DNA of 64,000 bases. Source: UBA7957 sp965224675 (GTDB lineage Bacteria; Pseudomonadota; Gammaproteobacteria; Granulosicoccales; Granulosicoccaceae). Under the pieces are notes generated by a model. The model had not been told where the DNA came from. It did not search any database and worked only from the letters and a program-made list of their open reading frames with translations. Both the position numbers and the translations under genes were made by a program. The stretch lies in assembly GCA_965224675.1 (NCBI GenBank), contig CBDDAA010000004.1, positions 2,046,001 through 2,110,000 of the forward strand. The letters run 5' to 3'. Positions 1 through 10,300 of the stretch are shown one piece after another; the stretch's first letter is position 1; the number at the start of each line of letters is the position of its first letter.

Positions 1-1
1 G

Positions 2-751
2 TTATTGATATATGTGATCTGGCGATTTGATTTAAAAATACTGCATACGACAAAACTAAAGCAGCATATTGTACGTGCTGGCCTGGGTGTTTTTGCACCG
101 CTTTTGTTTTTCTACTCACTACGCTTCTTACCGCTGGCAGATGCTACGGCCATTTTTTTCTGCGGTATTTTTTTTATGACAGCTGGCTCTGCCTGGATAT
201 TGAATGAACCTGTAGGTTGGCATCGTTGGACGGCGGTTATAGTAGGGTTTATCGGCGTGTTGATTATTATTCGCCCTGGTGCAGAGGTCTTCCAAAGCGC
301 ATCCATTTTGCCGGTAATCTCTGCAGCCTCTTATGCAACCATGCTGCTGTGGGGACGAAAGCTTTCAAAAACAGAGTCTACCTTAAAAATAGTGTTCTAT
401 TTTAATCTGGTATTTATGCTCATTGGTAGCTGTGGCCTACCTTTTGTGTGGCGTAGTGTACCTGCTTTGGATGCTACTCTGTTATTGATGGTGAGTGCGA
501 TTGCGCTGCTTGGATACTATTCGGTAACTCGCGCATTTACACTTGCCCCTATCAGTGTCATTGCACCTCTGGAATACACTTCATTAATCTGGGCATTAAT
601 TTTGGGTTATGCAATTTGGGGTGAATTCCCGGATCTGATTTCCTGGATAGGAATCAGTATTATTGTATGGTCCGGGCTGTATATAGTCTACCGGGAAAAA
701 CGAGTTGCCAACACTTCACTAAATTTAAGTCATGATAAAATCAAATTATAA
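2..751 (+). CDS. EamA/DMT-family transporter, N-terminus outside window
   Basis: Inner-membrane permease of the drug/metabolite transporter superfamily. About 248 residues are visible and the frame is open to the window edge, so the true start lies upstream; family members are usually near 300 residues with ten membrane segments. Visible features are repeated hydrophobic helices, the conserved turn ending in LNEPVGWHRW followed by a glycine-rich helix (VIVGFIGVLIIIRPG), and a second EamA half ending ISIIVWSGLYIVYREK. The substrate cannot be read from sequence. Its stop overlaps the stop end of the convergent psd gene by six bases. Confidence 0.8.
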   Translation, partial: LLIYVIWRFDLKILHTTKLKQHIVRAGLGVFAPLLFFYSLRFLPLADATAIFFCGIFFMTAGSAWILNEPVGWHRWTAVIVGFIGVLIIIRPGAEVFQSASILPVISAASYATMLLWGRKLSKTESTLKIVFYFNLVFMLIGSCGLPFVWRSVPALDATLLLMVSAIALLGYYSVTRAFTLAPISVIAPLEYTSLIWALILGYAIWGEFPDLISWIGISIIVWSGLYIVYREKRVANTSLNLSHDKIKL

Positions 752-1615
752 AAATAAACCAATTTTCTCCCCCATCTTTATTTTTTTCGCATTTTCAAAG
801 CCATGAGACCACTCTGCATTTTTGCCAAATAAAATAATAACCGTTGAACCCATATTAAAACGCCCCATTTCAGCACCTTTTTCCATCGCTCTCGCATCGG
901 CTGTGTGATAGGTTTGCTCTATAATCTGCTTGCCGTTGGGTGGTGTAATCAATCCGCTCCATACCGTTTCTATAGCGGCTACATTAATCGCGCCCACCAA
1001 TATTAATGCCATGGGGCCAAAATCGGTGTCAAAAAATGCAAGTACACGTTCATTCCTTGAAAACAGACGAGGTATCGTTTTAACTGTGTGCGGCGCAACG
1101 CTAAAGAGTTGGCCGGGAATGTATCTTTGGAACCTCAACCGTCCATTTACCGGCATATGAATCCTATGATAGTCGCTTGGAGACAAGTAAAGTGTGGCAA
1201 AACGCCCATTGCTTAGCGCATCTATAAAAGGGGTATCTCCACCTAATAATTCTAATAGTGAATAATCCTGGCCTTTTGCCTGAAATATGCGCCCTGAGAT
1301 GATTTCACCGGCTTGGGATACTGTTCCGTCTACAGGGCTTACAATAGAATGATCTTCATTGCATATGGGTCTGGCTTTGGCTTTTAATGATCGTGTAAAA
1401 AAAGCGTTAAAATGCTTGTATCGCCTGATATCCTGTATTTCTGCATCACCCATATCGACATCAAATTGTCTTATGAACCAATTGATAAGCGGATTTTTCA
1501 GATTGCTTTCTATGCGGGTCAATTTAAAAATAAACCGTGAGATGGCATGATGAGGTATCACATAAAATGCATAGGACTTTAGTTTGTCAAATATGCTTAT
1601 TGAGTGGGTAGGCAT
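746..1615 (-). CDS. psd: phosphatidylserine decarboxylase proenzyme
   Basis: Decarboxylates phosphatidylserine to phosphatidylethanolamine at the inner membrane, using a pyruvoyl group made by self-cleavage. The product is 289 residues, normal for the gammaproteobacterial enzyme. The catalytic triad can be placed: Asp96 in SPVDGTVS, His153 in DYHRIHMP, and the Gly256-Ser257 cleavage site in FNMGST. That site has Met where LGST is usual, which should not prevent Ser-to-pyruvoyl conversion. The ATG start at 1615 fits the usual N-terminus. The gene converges on the EamA gene with overlapping stops, which leaves no room for a terminator between them. Confidence 0.95.
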   Translation of the reverse strand: MPTHSISIFDKLKSYAFYVIPHHAISRFIFKLTRIESNLKNPLINWFIRQFDVDMGDAEIQDIRRYKHFNAFFTRSLKAKARPICNEDHSIVSPVDGTVSQAGEIISGRIFQAKGQDYSLLELLGGDTPFIDALSNGRFATLYLSPSDYHRIHMPVNGRLRFQRYIPGQLFSVAPHTVKTIPRLFSRNERVLAFFDTDFGPMALILVGAINVAAIETVWSGLITPPNGKQIIEQTYHTADARAMEKGAEMGRFNMGSTVIILFGKNAEWSHGFENAKKIKMGEKIGLFL

Positions 1616-1681
1616 GCGCTAAGGTTAACCCCGTTACTTAATACGATAGATGGCGAGAGAAAAAAACATATCAATAAGTGA

Positions 1682-2116
1682 CTACATTTGTATTTTTGTA
1701 ACCTGGGCTGAAATGCTAAATTCGCCTTCGTTGGTGTGAAGCCGTAACTGCAGCCATTCACCCTCAGTAAATTTCCGATCCGGGTTATGCATCATCAGGT
1801 GATAGCTTCCATGCGCGAGTACAATAGCGCTTCCAGCGGGTATTAAAAGCGATTCCTGTGGCATCATTTGCGCTATTCCATTATTTATTTCTGATTTATG
1901 TATTTCGATTCGTTCGAAGTTCTTGGCGGTGATTTTTGCGATAACAACATCATTATTGCCAGCGTTTTCAATACGCATAAAACCAGCGGTAATTTTTATA
2001 GTAGGTGGCATTAACATGATTTGTGCATGAGTGACCTTGATTGAAGGTTCAGCCATGCAGATAGTTGAGAAAAACAATAGTAAGAGGATACTTTTAATAA
2101 ATAATTTACCTGGCAT
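1682..2116 (-). CDS. PCu(A)C-family periplasmic copper chaperone
   Basis: Exported 144-residue copper(I) chaperone; family members deliver copper to the CuA or CuB site of haem-copper oxidases together with SCO proteins. A signal peptide covers about residues 1-22 (LLLLFFSTICMA). The diagnostic H-x10-M-x21-H-x-M copper site is intact: His73, Met84, His106, Met108. The start is 4 bases downstream of the SCO gene stop on the same strand, so the two are very likely co-transcribed. Its likely client here is the cbb3 oxidase encoded at 33-36.5 kb, although that enzyme lacks CuA, so another oxidase elsewhere in the genome is also possible. Confidence 0.88.
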   Translation of the reverse strand: MPGKLFIKSILLLLFFSTICMAEPSIKVTHAQIMLMPPTIKITAGFMRIENAGNNDVVIAKITAKNFERIEIHKSEINNGIAQMMPQESLLIPAGSAIVLAHGSYHLMMHNPDRKFTEGEWLQLRLHTNEGEFSISAQVTKIQM

Positions 2117-2120
2117 TTAT

Positions 2121-2774
2121 TCATTCCTGACTTAGTGCGGTATAAAGCGTTTTGAGATCGTCAGCAATGATCGTGGCATCATGTGGCGCACTAAACAACG
2201 CGATTAGATTGCCATTGGCATCAATGAGAAACAGCGAGGCACTGTGGTCCATCAAATAGTTTTCCGGATCATCTTTGTTCTCTACACGTTGATAGACGAC
2301 CCAAAGCGCGCTACTCAATTTATTAAGTTCAGTGTCGCTGCCGCTGACCCCCAGGAATTCTGAACTGAAAAAATCCATATATGTCTTAAGATGATCCTGT
2401 GTGTCACGTGCCGGATCTACACTAATGAAAATAACATTAAAATGTTTTTCAATTTCACTACCGATTAGCAACTGCCTAACAGTTTTAAGTGTGGTCATGG
2501 TAAATGGACAAATATCCGGGCAATGCGTATAGCCGAAAAACAGTAGCTGCCAATCATTGCTCAGGCTGTCGCGATTGAACACTTGACCATGTTGATTAAC
2601 AAGATTAAATTCAGGCAATGAATTTAAATTCGCCGGTAGTAGTGTAGCGGTTTTTAGCTTTTCCCTTAATCCCGTGCTTGCATCTGTGGGCTGAGAGGAT
2701 TGCATGTAACCAACAATTAAACCGCCTGACAAAGCTATTACAGCGATCAGTACAAGTAAAAATTTTGAATTCAA
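2121..2774 (-). CDS. SCO1/SenC family copper metallochaperone
   Basis: Membrane-anchored thioredoxin-fold protein of 217 residues that takes part in copper insertion into cytochrome oxidase. An N-terminal membrane anchor (about residues 5-24) is followed by the SCO fold. The copper ligands are present: Cys85 and Cys89 in the CPDIC motif and His177 in MDHSAS. The start is a TTG at 2774 with no clear Shine-Dalgarno sequence. The only nearby upstream ATG opens a short frame ending at TGA, so the TTG is the best available start but is uncertain. It forms an operon with the downstream PCu(A)C gene. Confidence 0.9.
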   Translation of the reverse strand: MNSKFLLVLIAVIALSGGLIVGYMQSSQPTDASTGLREKLKTATLLPANLNSLPEFNLVNQHGQVFNRDSLSNDWQLLFFGYTHCPDICPFTMTTLKTVRQLLIGSEIEKHFNVIFISVDPARDTQDHLKTYMDFFSSEFLGVSGSDTELNKLSSALWVVYQRVENKDDPENYLMDHSASLFLIDANGNLIALFSAPHDATIIADDLKTLYTALSQE

Positions 2775-3060
2775 TTTATTGTTTTATCCATGAGTCAAGA
2801 AGTTGTGATGATTTCAACCTGAATCCGTGACTTCAATGTGGATATGGGGTGTAAGATATTGGATTCGCAGCGGATTTATAAAAATCTTAGCTTCACTCAT
2901 TGCTTAAGTGGGTATTTTTAAACCGTTGTGGATTCAAGAGCTTGCGCCTCATGGCGTAGTGGAGTTACGGATTCAGGTTCAGGGTTTCTATTGTACTAGC
3001 AATTGATGGGTCTGGCTGTTTAAATATGTCAGCTGATAATAATTGTGAGGAATAGGCTAG

Positions 3061-3972
3061 ATGAATCAATTACTCTGGGCACCCGGTGATCCTTTGAGTA
3101 TTGAGCAAGCGATATCTCAGGGTGCTGATTTTCTTGATCAATTTGCTTTGAGTTATAGCCATGGTACGGATAACTCAGTGGATGAGGCGGCCTGGCTGGT
3201 GCTTGAAGCCATGGGGCTGTCTCCGCAAAAAGCACCTGACTATCAAAAACAGCTGTCAAGCGAGGAGAAGGTAGCGGTTGCCACATTACTGCAACGTCGC
3301 ATTGATGAGAGAATTCCGGTTGCTTACATGACTAGGCGGGCGTGGTTTGCCGGGCTTGAATTCTATGTTGATGAACGTGTATTAGTGCCCAGATCACCCC
3401 TGGCTGAACCGATCATGCAGGGTTTTTGTGAGTATCTGGACTCGGATGGGGTCTCTCGTATTTTGGATATGTGTACGGGTAGTGCGTGTATTGCCGTTGC
3501 CTGTGCCTATGCATTTGCCAATGCAAAAGTTGATGCCGTAGATATCTCGGATGATGCTTTGCAGGTTGCCCGATTGAATATTAAAAAACATGATTTACAG
3601 GATCGCATAAGCGTACTGAAAAGTGATGTTTATGAACAATTAAACTCCACCCGGTCTTTTGACTTGATTATTAGCAATCCACCTTATGTCGATGATGATG
3701 ACATGAATGGGTTGCATGATGAATTTAAGCACGAACCGCGTCTGGGTCTGGCTGCCGGAGAAGATGGCCTGGCGATAATAAACAGGATCTTGGCACAATC
3801 TGCAGATTTTCTTAACCCGGGAGGCGTACTTATCTGTGAAGTAGGCAATAGTGCATCGGCATTGCAACGCGCATATCCACAGCTCGAATTTTCCTGGTTG
3901 CAGTTTTCCTTCGGAGGAGAGGGGGTGTTTTTACTAACCAGGGAGCAACTGCAGGTGATTGGAACGGCGTAA
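3061..3972 (+). CDS. prmB: 50S ribosomal protein L3 N5-glutamine methyltransferase
   Basis: SAM-dependent methyltransferase that modifies a glutamine of ribosomal protein L3 during large-subunit assembly. It has 303 residues, close to E. coli PrmB. The SAM-binding motif I (LDMCTGSACIA, residues 135-145) and the catalytic NPPY motif (206-209) are intact. PrmB is favoured over the release-factor enzyme PrmC by the long N-terminal domain and the conserved VLVPRSPLAE and NPPYVD context. It stands alone between divergent sco and the convergent SDR gene. Confidence 0.93.
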   Translation: MNQLLWAPGDPLSIEQAISQGADFLDQFALSYSHGTDNSVDEAAWLVLEAMGLSPQKAPDYQKQLSSEEKVAVATLLQRRIDERIPVAYMTRRAWFAGLEFYVDERVLVPRSPLAEPIMQGFCEYLDSDGVSRILDMCTGSACIAVACAYAFANAKVDAVDISDDALQVARLNIKKHDLQDRISVLKSDVYEQLNSTRSFDLIISNPPYVDDDDMNGLHDEFKHEPRLGLAAGEDGLAIINRILAQSADFLNPGGVLICEVGNSASALQRAYPQLEFSWLQFSFGGEGVFLLTREQLQVIGTA

Positions 3973-3996
3973 TGATTACTTTTGGCTCTTGCAGAT

Positions 3997-4740
3997 TCAA
4001 TCTGGTGTTACATATTGTGCTGTCAGCGCAGGGTCCGTCCGTGCAATAAGCTGAATAAACGTGGCGGTTTTGCTGTTCGGGTGAGGTGTTTCTTCAGGTA
4101 ATTCTCCAGGAAAAGCTTTACGCCTTAAACGTGTGCGCATTGGCCCCGGATTAATGTAATTAACAGCCACCCGGGGGTGGTTATTTTCATTGAGTAAGCC
4201 CTGGGTTTCATCAGCCAGTATTTCTGCACAGGTTTTTAATGCGGCTTTACTGACTCCGTAAGCGCCCCAATAAGCAGATCGATGCTCATCAAGTGTAAAC
4301 AGGATGCTGGCATGTTGGCTTTTGTTTAATAATGGCATGCAAGCCTGGGTTAACATGAGTGGCCCATTAAGATTGCAGGCCATAACCTTACTCCATTCTG
4401 ATATTGGGTAAGTTTGCAGTGGTGTCAGGCTGCCAAGTACTGCCGCACAGTGTATAAGTCCATTGAGTTGAGCAAATTCCTTTTCCAATGTTTGTGCCAG
4501 GTTATTGTAATCATTGACTGTTGCACCCTCAAGATCGAGTGGAACAATCCCCGGCTGTGGTGCGCCTGCGTTTTCAAGTTCATCGTAGAGTTTTTCTAAA
4601 TGTGGTAAAGATCGCCCCAGTAACACAACGGTTGCACCCAACCGGGCACAATGAAGACTGAGTTGTCGACCGAGTCCACCATAGGCGCCGGTTATCAGAA
4701 TGACTCGATTTTTTAATAGGTCGTTTGTAGGGATTTGCAT
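3997..4740 (-). CDS. YciK-like short-chain dehydrogenase with altered active site
   Basis: SDR-family protein of 247 residues, similar over its length to E. coli YciK, whose substrate is not firmly known. The cofactor loop TGAYGGLG (17-24) and the YxxxK pair (Tyr161, Lys165 in YGVSK) are present. The segment that normally carries the catalytic serine 13 residues before Tyr is shortened to FTLDEHRSAYWGAY, so no serine stands at the expected place; Thr149 is 12 residues before Tyr. The ATG at 4740 is preferred over an in-frame TTG at 4761 because it matches the family N-terminus. The gene is convergent with prmB. Confidence 0.8.
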   Translation of the reverse strand: MQIPTNDLLKNRVILITGAYGGLGRQLSLHCARLGATVVLLGRSLPHLEKLYDELENAGAPQPGIVPLDLEGATVNDYNNLAQTLEKEFAQLNGLIHCAAVLGSLTPLQTYPISEWSKVMACNLNGPLMLTQACMPLLNKSQHASILFTLDEHRSAYWGAYGVSKAALKTCAEILADETQGLLNENNHPRVAVNYINPGPMRTRLRRKAFPGELPEETPHPNSKTATFIQLIARTDPALTAQYVTPD

Positions 4741-4999
4741 AGGTGGTTTTTGCACGAGCAATCCAGGGTGGGTTTTTAAATCTTGGCCAGGATTCAGTCG
4801 GTACGTTTAAAAGGCAGTGGCCTGTGATGAAGATACTATACCACTGGCAGGGGGGCTTGGAATAGTGCTTTACCCGCACGGATTGACTCACCCCGGTATG
4901 ATTATTTGCGTAATGTCTGGCGCAACGAAGCCTTTGCACCACCGACCCTACATGGACTTACATAGGGTCCGTCTGATTGTGTGTTAACTGGCAATCGAT

Positions 5000-5443
5000 C
5001 TATTTAATAGCCGCACTTGTCAGCTTATCAAGTGCTTCAGTCACTTTTGGTATAACCGGCGATTCACCGATAGCGTAATCGGTTTTTAGTTGCTCGGGGG
5101 ATCGGTAACTCACCCAGGTTTGCTTATTATTGTCGGCATAGACCACTACTTTAAGCGGTAATTCCAAAGCCACAGCCGGATCAGCCTGCATTAGTTTGGT
5201 TCCCCCTTTGGGATCGCCAAAAACCAGGAGCTGTGCTTCGTTCATTTTCATGTCAACAGATTGAGCATTTTTCCCATGATCAATCCGGACGAAGACGCTT
5301 AATCCCTTTTTGCTGATAATTGCTTCAAGTTTATCCATAGTTTCATTGACGCTATAGGGGCTTTGTTTTTTCACCAGCATAGCGTCGGCAAATACTTGCA
5401 CAGGCAGTGATAGTAGTAGTAACAGAATGAATTTATTTCGCAT
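5000..5443 (-). CDS. exported DUF302-family protein
   Basis: Periplasmic protein of 147 residues. A signal peptide (about 1-17, LLLLLSLPVQVFA) precedes a DUF302 domain, a small alpha/beta fold seen in many proteobacterial proteins of unknown role. Typical segments are the helix-forming SVNETMDKLEAIISKKG, then VFVRIDHGKNA, and the strand QLLVFGDPKGGTKLM. The frame is open further upstream, but the ATG at 5443 has a good ribosome site (AAGGA, 7-base spacing) directly followed by the signal peptide, so it is the start. It is a single gene divergent from the sox operon. No specific function is claimed. Confidence 0.85.
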   Translation of the reverse strand: MRNKFILLLLLSLPVQVFADAMLVKKQSPYSVNETMDKLEAIISKKGLSVFVRIDHGKNAQSVDMKMNEAQLLVFGDPKGGTKLMQADPAVALELPLKVVVYADNNKQTWVSYRSPEQLKTDYAIGESPVIPKVTEALDKLTSAAIK

Positions 5444-5805
5444 TTTAGAGTCCTTGGGAATTAATGATATTGAAAAAATAGGAGTCGTAAGCAGCCCGAA
5501 AGTTCCGGTTTCCGGCCAGCAAATTATAGCTGAATTGAGTTTTTGTTTGAGCACTTTTATTTTTAATTGCCCGATCTGGTAAAATTCAACACGTTCATTG
5601 CGATTTGGGGAGTCCGGACAAATTTGATCTTGATTTTTACTCAATAGGGGGAGACAGGCAGTATGCACCGCACATATCGATATTGTATAGTCGTAATTTC
5701 AAAATCAGCGGTCGTTACACGGCTACCTTTTTTTCAATGATTGATCGATTATTTGTTATCTCTGCAAAACTTACAGACACACTCGCATAAGGTAAGCGCT
5801 GATCC
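5444..5805. other. intergenic region upstream of soxBDAG and the DUF302 gene
   Basis: A 362-base divergent spacer that must hold the promoters for the sarcosine oxidase operon and the DUF302 gene. I see no convincing sigma-70 pair, riboswitch or operator by eye, and no credible coding frame. An AT-rich stretch near 5730-5765 is the likeliest promoter zone for soxB. Confidence 0.3.
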
Positions 5806-7056
5806 ATGAAACATTATTCAATTTTTTCTCTGCTACGCAATGCAGTCAATTTTCATGAAGGTTGGAGTGAAAATTGGCGCAGCCCCGAGCCAAAAAAAAA
5901 ATACGATGTCATCATCATTGGCGGCGGCGGACATGGACTGGCCAGTGCCTACTATCTGGCAAAGGAGCATGGCGTGCGCAATATCGCTGTGCTCGAGAAA
6001 GGCTGGATTGGTGGCGGTAATACCGGACGAAATACGACCATAGTACGCTCTAACTATCTTTGGGATGACGCTGCAAGGCTTTATGAAAAATCCATGCAAT
6101 TGTGGGAAGGATTATCACAAGATCTAAACTATAACGTCATGTTCAGCCAAAGAGGTGTTTATAATTTAGGCCATAATCTGCAGGATATGCGAGACATTCA
6201 GCGCCGCGTTAATGCCAATCGTCTCAATGGTATCGATGGTATGGTTGTGAATGCGGAAGAACTTAAGCAACGAGTCCCATTTCTAAATACATCCACTTCA
6301 GCCCGCTACCCGATATTAGGCGCTTCATTTCAACCTCGGGCAGGTGTCGCAAGACACGATGCAGTCGCCTGGGGCTTTGCCAGGGCTGCTGATGCCTGGG
6401 GTGTGGACATTATCCAAAACTGTGAAGTGAATGGCATACGCCAGAAGAACGCAACGGTGACCGGGGTTGAGACAACCCGCGGAATAATTAATAGTAATAA
6501 GGTAGGTATAGTGGTCGCCGGCCATTCAGGTGTTTTGGCCAACCTCGCTGGTTTTCGTTTACCCGTGGAAAGCCACCCCCTGCAGGCAATGGTATCTGAA
6601 CCCATCAAGCCCATTCTTGATACCGTCATTATGTCCAATGCTGTTCATGCTTATATCAGTCAATCAGATAAAGGTGATTTGGTGATTGGCGCTGGAATTG
6701 ATGCCTATGTGGGTTATGGTCAGCGCGGTAGCTATCAGACTATTGAGAGTACGATTGCAGCAATCAAAGCACTTTTCCCCATACTCAGTCGGATACGTTT
6801 GAATCGGCAGTGGGGTGGAATCGTTGATACAACTCCGGATGCCTGCCCGATTATCGGTACTACGCCAGTAAAGGGGCTGTATATCAACTGTGGCTGGGGG
6901 ACAGGTGGTTTCAAGGCAACACCGGGGTCGGGTTGGGTTTTTGCCCATACCCTGGCACATGATAAACCACATGAGTTAAATGCTGCGTTCACGCTTGAGC
7001 GGTTTATAAGTGGTCGTCTTATTGATGAGCACGGTGCTGCGGGTGTCGCCCACTAA
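5806..7056 (+). CDS. soxB: sarcosine oxidase beta subunit
   Basis: Catalytic flavoprotein subunit (416 residues) of heterotetrameric sarcosine oxidase, which converts sarcosine, oxygen and tetrahydrofolate to glycine, hydrogen peroxide and 5,10-methylene-tetrahydrofolate. The FAD-binding Rossmann motif GGGGHG lies at residues 39-44 in a DAO fold. The SoxB segment GGGNTGRNTTIVRSNYL (about 69-84) and the C-terminal GWGTGGFKATPGSG are typical. It is first in a tight soxBDAG operon: 21 bases to soxD, then overlapping soxD/soxA and soxA/soxG. Confidence 0.95.
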   Translation: MKHYSIFSLLRNAVNFHEGWSENWRSPEPKKKYDVIIIGGGGHGLASAYYLAKEHGVRNIAVLEKGWIGGGNTGRNTTIVRSNYLWDDAARLYEKSMQLWEGLSQDLNYNVMFSQRGVYNLGHNLQDMRDIQRRVNANRLNGIDGMVVNAEELKQRVPFLNTSTSARYPILGASFQPRAGVARHDAVAWGFARAADAWGVDIIQNCEVNGIRQKNATVTGVETTRGIINSNKVGIVVAGHSGVLANLAGFRLPVESHPLQAMVSEPIKPILDTVIMSNAVHAYISQSDKGDLVIGAGIDAYVGYGQRGSYQTIESTIAAIKALFPILSRIRLNRQWGGIVDTTPDACPIIGTTPVKGLYINCGWGTGGFKATPGSGWVFAHTLAHDKPHELNAAFTLERFISGRLIDEHGAAGVAH

Positions 7057-7077
7057 CTGAAAACTGTCGAGAGCAAT

Positions 7078-7374
7078 ATGTTATTGATTTCCTGTCCCTG
7101 GTGTGGCCCACGCGCTGAAATTGAGTTTAGCTATGGTGGTGAAGCACATCTGGTTCGACCAAAAATGCCAGATTCCGTGACTGATGAACAATGGGCAGAT
7201 TATTTGTTTATGCGTACTAATAATCGAGGTGTGCACTGTGAGATGTGGAATCATAGTGCCGGTTGTCGCCGCTGGTTTAATCTTCAACGGGACACTGTCA
7301 GTTATAACATATTAAGCGTATACAAAATGGGTGAAAAACCAACAGTTACGTTAGATGAGAAAAACAAATCATGA
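7078..7374 (+). CDS. soxD: sarcosine oxidase delta subunit
   Basis: Small zinc-binding subunit (98 residues) of heterotetrameric sarcosine oxidase. The zinc ligands typical of SoxD are visible: Cys6 and Cys9 in CPWCG, then His59 and Cys63 in the CEMWNHSAGCRRWF block. A purine-rich GAGAG precedes the ATG. Its stop overlaps the soxA start by four bases (ATGA), which implies translational coupling in the soxBDAG order. Confidence 0.95.
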   Translation: MLLISCPWCGPRAEIEFSYGGEAHLVRPKMPDSVTDEQWADYLFMRTNNRGVHCEMWNHSAGCRRWFNLQRDTVSYNILSVYKMGEKPTVTLDEKNKS

Positions 7375-10300
7375 TCAGTTCATCTGGCCCTAGCGCTGGA
7401 AAACGGTTATCCCGGGGTGGCCGTATCGATCGTGCAAAAGTGTTGCTATTTTCTTTTAATGGTCGCAAGTATACAGGCTACGAGGGTGACACCCTGGCAT
7501 CCGCTCTGATCGCGAACGGTATCCATCTGATCGGCCGTAGTTGGAAGTATCATCGGCCCAGGGGGTTTGTTGGCAGTGGTGCTGAAGAGCCAAATGCAAT
7601 TTTTCAACTGGATGAAGGCAGCACAACCATAGCCAATGCACGCGCTACAGAAATCAGTCTCTACGAAGGCTTGACTGCGCGTAGTGTCAATTGCTGGCCG
7701 AGTCCACGTTTTGACATTTTAGCTGTATTTCAATTTTTCGGTGCGTTGCTTCCTGCCGGGTTTTACTACAAAACTTTTATGTGGCCAAAAACGGCCTGGA
7801 TGCAATATGAATTCTTTATCCGCAAAGCTTCAGGTCTTGGCCGTGCACCTGTTAAACCTGATCCAGATTATTATGAAAAAACATTTGCCCACTGCGATTT
7901 ATTGATTGTCGGTGCCGGGCCTGCTGGACTGAGTGCCGCACAAGCTGCTGGTAGAACGGGGGCACGCGTGATATTGGCAGATGAGCAAAATGAATTTGGT
8001 GGCAGTTTGCTGTTCAGTCGAGAGAACATTGGCAACTTGTCTGCAATGGAATGGGTGGGTGAGGTATTAACAGAATTAAAAACCAGGCCAAATGTACAGC
8101 TTTTATCACGAAGCACGGTCTATGGTTATCTTGATCAGAACTTCCTGACGATCTCGCAAAAACTTAGTGATCATCTGCCGCGTAATGAACGCAGTGGACC
8201 CAGGGAGATATTGTGGAAGGTAAGGGCACGAAAAGTTATTCTGGCAACCGGGGCACAAGAGCGACCCATGGTCTTCGCTAATAATGATCGACCCGGGGTC
8301 ATGCTTGCCAGCTCAGTCAGTACCTGGATCAATCGATATGCAGTCATACCCTGCCAGAGAGCGATTGTCTTTACTAACAATGACAGCGCCTACCAGAGCG
8401 TGCTCGACTTACTCGATGCGGGAATCACTGTTGCTGCAGTAGTGGATGTACGGGCAGCCAGCAAGGGCGCTCTACCTTTAGCAGTCAAAAAACGGGGTGT
8501 GATCATTTATCAAAATTCTGCAGTTATTAACTGTAAGGGCGGTAAGCACATTAATGCAGCTTGCATTATGCGCCTTAAAACCAATGGTAATGAAGTTTTG
8601 GATGGACCGTTTGCGGTGGCCTGCGATTTGTTGGCTGTATCGGGTGGGTGGAGTCCAGTCGTACACCTCAGCGCACAATCAGGGGCCAGAGCTATCTGGA
8701 ATGAAGATAAAGCCTGTTTTTGCCCAGGTGAGCCGGTGCAGGATGAACAATCTGCCGGTGCTGCAAGTGGCTTGTTCCAACTGACTGAATGTCTTCAAAG
8801 CGGCTTTGATTGTTCAGTACGGGCCTTGAATGACTGCGATTTCGACACACAATCTTGTGGCGAGCCTACAAGGGTTACGCCGCTGCGAACGGATACGATG
8901 GCAGCTGTTTTTCTTGTGCCATTGCCCTGGCCCAATGGGCGTGGACCGAAGCAATTTGTAGACCTGCAAAATGACGTGACTGTTGCAGATATTCTATTGG
9001 CGGTACGCGAAGGTTTTAAATCAATCGAGCATGTCAAACGTTATACAGCAATGGGATTCGGAACCGATCAAGGGAAAATTGGCAATATAAACGGCATGGC
9101 TATAGTTGCAAAGGCCCTGGGTCAGGATATTGCATCTGTTGGTACAACGACTTTTCGACCAAATTACACCCCTGTAACTTTTGGTGCAATCGCCGGACCT
9201 GATTATGCAGAACAGTTTTTCCAACCTATTCGAAAAACATCAATACATGTTTGGCACGAAGAGCAAGGTGCGCAATTTGAGAATGTAGGGCAATGGAAAC
9301 GACCCTGGTATTATCCATTGCCGGGGGAGGATATTCAGGCAGCGGTTCGGCGGGAATGTCTGGCTGTACGACGTGGCGTGGGAATACTGGATGCAAGCAC
9401 ACTTGGAAAGATTGAAATTAAAGGACCGGACGCTGCTGAGTTCCTGAATCGGGTATATACCAATGCCTGGACCAAGCTAAAGATTGATCACGCCCGTTAC
9501 GGGATTATGCTGGGTGAGGATGGTATGGTAATGGATGATGGCGTGACGGTTCGTCTGGCTAAAGACCATTTTTTTATGCACACGACTACCGGCGGTGCTG
9601 CACCTGTGCTTGCCTGGCTTGAACGATGGTTACAAACTGAGTGGCCTCAGCTGAAAGTCTACCTGACCTCAGTGACTGATCATTGGATGACAGCTGCTGT
9701 TGTCGGACCACGTAGTCGAGAGCTTGTAGCGAGTATATGTCATGATATCGATTTTTCCTCCGAGGCGTTTCCGTTCATGACATCGAGAAAAGGAACCTTT
9801 GCCGATGTAGAGGGGCGTGTTAACCGGATCAGTTTTTCCGGTGAGCTGGCCTACGAAGTGAATGTACCTGCTAATTATGGGCGTTATGTCTGGGATGCTT
9901 TGATAGCTGCCGGTGAGGTGTTCGATATAACACCCTACGGTACTGAAACAATGCACGTGTTGCGCGCTGAAAAAGGCTATATCATCGTTGGACAGGATAC
10001 AGATGGTTCGGTAACGCCTGTAGATCTCGGTATGAATTGGCTACTGTCAAGAACTAAGGATTTTATTGGTAAACGTTCGCTTGGTAGAGTGGATACGATT
10101 AGGTCTGATCGTAAGCAATTGGTTGGTTTGTTAACAGAAAATCCTAACGATGTTATTCCCGAGGGTGCGCAACTTGTAGAAGAGGCGAGTCTGAGCATAC
10201 CTATGCCTATGCTTGGGCATGTGGCATCCAGTTACTTTAGTGCCAATTTGAATAAATCAATCGCATTGGCTTTAGTAGAGAATGGTTTCTCCAGAAAAGG

